Origin: Ensifer sp. Root278
GTDB lineage: Bacteria; Pseudomonadota; Alphaproteobacteria; Rhizobiales; Rhizobiaceae
Direction of reading: 5' to 3'
Length of the DNA stretch: 64,000 nt
Assembly: GCF_001429285.1 (NCBI RefSeq)
Contig: NZ_LMJJ01000006.1
Span: forward strand, 90,698-154,697
The notes beneath the pieces are model-generated. The model was not told the origin of the DNA. It did no database searches and saw nothing but the letters and a program-made list of their open reading frames with translations. Every line of letters begins with the position of its first letter. The stretch's first letter is position 1. The position numbers and the translations under genes are program-made. Below are positions 62,051-64,000 of this stretch, piece after piece.

Positions 62051-62929
62051 ATGTACAGGGAGTCCGCCCCAGAAAAGACCCAGGAGCCGGACGCCATACG
62101 CCGATCGATCGTCGATGCGTCTCCCATCTCCATAATGCGATTGAAGTCCGATCGGGAAGACTTGGCACCAAGCCCGGCCAACGTGCGCGAGGACGCCTTT
62201 AGCATTATCACGCAATTGCGCGACTTTCGGTTACATCGGCTTTGGCGTGGTAAGTCGCTGATTTTCGAAGGCGGCCACCCCGAGGGGGCGCTTGCCATCA
62301 CGGACCTGCGCGAGGAATGGCGCTGCCATCATCTATCGCCCTTCGACAACGTGCGCTTCCGGATTCCCTTTCGGCATGTGCGCGACTTCGCCACCGAAAT
62401 CGGGCGGCCCGACCTCATGGGCTTCGAATGCCCTCCTGGTACAGTCGACACCGTCATTCTCGGCCTCGCCCACGCGCTGCTGCCCGCGCTGGAGCGGCCA
62501 AAACAGGCCAGTCGGCTATTCATCGATCAAGTCACGCTCGCCATCATGACACATCTCGTGCAGAAATACGGCGGGCTGTATTTTCCGGGCGAGCGCAAGG
62601 GCACGCTGGCTCCCTGGCAGGAAAAGCGCGCGCTGGAGTACCTGGCCGCGCAGCTCGACGGAAACCTATCGATGATGGTGCTCGCAAAAAGCTGCGAGCT
62701 GTCTCGGAGCTACTTTATACAAGCCTTCAAGGCGAGCTTCGGCCGCACACCACTACGCTGGCTCACCGAATACCGCATCGCCCGCGCCAAGGAATTGCTG
62801 CTCCAGGATATGCCAATCGCCGAAATCGCCATTCGCTGTGGCTTCGCCGACCAAAGCCATCTGACCAGAAGCTTTTCCCTGATAGCGGGCATCACGCCCG
62901 CTCGTTTCCGGCGTGACCGGCGCACCTGA
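62051..62929 (+). CDS. AraC-family transcriptional regulator
   Basis: A 292-residue AraC protein with an N-terminal sensing domain (LWRGKSLIFEGGHPEGALAITDLREEWRCH) and two complete helix-turn-helix units (LAKSCELSRSYFIQAFKASFGRTPLRWL and EIAIRCGFADQSHLTRSFSLIAGITPARFR). It looks like a paralogue of the previous gene. GGAG lies six bases before the ATG at 62051. No target genes are evident; the amidohydrolase 550 bp downstream is one possibility. Confidence 0.88.
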   Translation: MYRESAPEKTQEPDAIRRSIVDASPISIMRLKSDREDLAPSPANVREDAFSIITQLRDFRLHRLWRGKSLIFEGGHPEGALAITDLREEWRCHHLSPFDNVRFRIPFRHVRDFATEIGRPDLMGFECPPGTVDTVILGLAHALLPALERPKQASRLFIDQVTLAIMTHLVQKYGGLYFPGERKGTLAPWQEKRALEYLAAQLDGNLSMMVLAKSCELSRSYFIQAFKASFGRTPLRWLTEYRIARAKELLLQDMPIAEIAIRCGFADQSHLTRSFSLIAGITPARFRRDRRT

Positions 62930-63476
62930 ATCGGCCAAACGGGAGCGACCGTTGGCTGCATGGAACGGACGCCTTGTAAGATAAACACGACGAACAAGCC
63001 TCCGCCCCCGGCTCAACCTTGGCGGCGCAACCGGCGATAAGTTCAGGGAAAAACGTCCGGACGTCCACAGAGTTAGATTTCGCTGCTTAAACGTGAGAAT
63101 CTTCAAAAGGCAGACATTCCCGACAAGAAACTGCAGTGGAATAAACGCAATATTGGAGAAACAGTCCCGCAACCGGCAACTGATCTGGGAGAAGCCGATG
63201 ATCCTGGCAGCCACGCCGCCGTCCCGCAGCCTTCTGATCTCACCTATCTTAGCGCCGTCCGCCCACTCGACAGCCAGTTCGTTGATCGAGTGACCTTGCC
63301 GGCAGCTTGGCGCCCCCCTTCGCAGGTTTTTACCCGCTCCTTTCCCCTGACATTGGCGCCGTCATCTGCTGCGCGGCGGCATGTCGATCCTGCCATTTTC
63401 CTTCTGGGCTCCGCGACCACGTCAAGCGCAGGTATTGGACGCCGGGCAGCAACTCCATAGATAGGAAACCCGTATA
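62930..63476. other. 547-bp region without recognised gene
   Basis: A short frame at 63093-63293 has no ribosome site and no recognisable family. Another frame over 63180-63430 contains proline- and serine-rich text without a start. Composition is like the neighbourhood. It may contain remnants of a lost gene plus the promoter of the amidohydrolase. No repeats or terminators stood out. Confidence 0.4.
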
Positions 63477-64000
63477 ATGCCTACACGGCGCAATTTTCTC
63501 GGTGCAACCGCCGCCGCCCTAGCCTTGGGCAGGGCAACCGCGACACACGCCCAACAGACTGGAGACACCTCGATGACGCCCGACCTGATCCTGCACAACG
63601 GCCTTGTCACCACGCTCGACCGCGCCAACCCGACGGCAAGCGCCGTTGCCATCAAGGACGGAAAGTTCCTGGCCGTCGGCGACGAGCGGACGATCATGGT
63701 GCTGGCCGGATCGGGCACACAGGTGATCGACCTCAAGGGCAAGCGCGTGCTGCCGGGCCTCAACGACAACCACACCCACGTCGTGCGCGGCGGCCTCAAC
63801 TTCAACATGGAACTGCGCTGGGACGGCGTGCGTTCGCTCGCCGATGCGATGGCGATGCTGAAGCGACAGGTGGCGATCACCCCGGCGCCGCAATGGGTGC
63901 GCGTCGTCGGCGGCTTTACCGAACACCAGTTCGCCGAAAAGCGGCTGCCGACGATCGACGAGATCAATGCGGTCGCCCCGGATACGCCGGTGTTCCTGCT
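63477..64000 (+). CDS. YtcJ-like amidohydrolase, Tat-exported (partial)
   Basis: The first 174 residues of a gene that runs off the window. A twin-arginine-like signal (TRRNFLGATAAALALGRATATHAQ) is followed by the amidohydrolase composite start LILHNGLVTTLDRANPTASAVAIKDGKFLAVGD and KGKRVLPGLNDNHTHVVRGG with the metal-binding His-x-His. The text matches the YtcJ/N-substituted formamide deformylase branch, which is metal dependent. It would act in the periplasm on an unknown amide or imide. AGGAAACC precedes the ATG. Confidence 0.85.
   Translation, partial: MPTRRNFLGATAAALALGRATATHAQQTGDTSMTPDLILHNGLVTTLDRANPTASAVAIKDGKFLAVGDERTIMVLAGSGTQVIDLKGKRVLPGLNDNHTHVVRGGLNFNMELRWDGVRSLADAMAMLKRQVAITPAPQWVRVVGGFTEHQFAEKRLPTIDEINAVAPDTPVFL

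Noticed and set aside
63093..63293. A 66-codon ORF before the amidohydrolase
   Set aside because: No ribosome site or recognisable family; composition looks non-coding.

Overview
The window is GC-rich, densely packed DNA from an alphaproteobacterium. It most likely belongs to the Rhizobiaceae, with an Ensifer/Sinorhizobium-like gene set. The grounds are the gcl-hyi-glxR-ttuD order, an allantoinase fused to an OHCU decarboxylase, the rhizobial style of intergenic palindromes, and arsenic and alkylation-repair clusters of rhizobial type. This placement is an inference from gene content, not from a marker gene. No rRNA, tRNA, CRISPR array, transposase or replication origin was seen.

Layout. 1-3.2 kb: the end of an alpha-2-macroglobulin gene, penicillin-binding protein 1C and a LysE-like remnant. 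3.2-4.0 kb: a lone HpaH-type hydratase. 4.1-10.1 kb: the glyoxylate-to-glycerate pathway (gcl, hyi, glxR, ttuD) with a divergent IclR regulator and a textbook IclR operator between them. 10.2-24.1 kb: purine catabolism (guanine deaminase, membrane urate oxidase PuuD, XdhABC, HIU hydrolase, PuuE-UraD fusion, allantoicase, ureidoglycolate lyase), interrupted by two LysR genes and a quinone reductase. 24.2-26.8 kb: an AraC regulator facing a cytochrome P450 and its [2Fe-2S] ferredoxin. 27-28.2 kb: a purine permease behind a long leader with competing hairpins. 28.6-29.2 kb: a small copper chaperone and a broken alpha/beta-hydrolase. 29.4-33.9 kb: a membrane-fusion/ABC-2 efflux operon without its ATPase.

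34.1-44.5 kb is an aromatic catabolic island: a LysR regulator, two intradiol dioxygenases of hydroxyquinol type, maleylacetate reductase, a TfdB-like FAD monooxygenase and a five-gene Liv-type ABC importer. Together they would import a phenolic compound, hydroxylate it to hydroxyquinol, cleave the ring and reduce maleylacetate to 3-oxoadipate. 44.8-51.5 kb holds an orphan NAD synthetase and two arsenic loci: arsR-arsN2-arsC-acr3-arsC-arsH, then a convergent MFS gene, a second arsR with a perfect dyad operator, and a Cys-tailed protein of unknown function.

51.5-58.6 kb is an alkylation-damage island. Five copies of an Ada-box-like sequence precede a SnoaL-like gene, ada, an ogt operon, a second ogt (minus strand) and a small ORF. 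The downstream genes include an AlkA-type glycosylase, AlkB, an unstudied 2OG-Fe(II) oxygenase and two proteins I do not recognise. It is the best candidate here for an incompletely described system. 58.7-64 kb has an arylamine N-acetyltransferase with an unusual catalytic acid, a cupin, a LysR gene, two AraC paralogues (one lacking its first helix-turn-helix) and the start of a Tat-exported YtcJ-like amidohydrolase.

For carbon and nitrogen flow, the first half of the window can take guanine or xanthine through urate and allantoin to ureidoglycolate and glyoxylate, and then through tartronate semialdehyde to glycerate and 2-phosphoglycerate.
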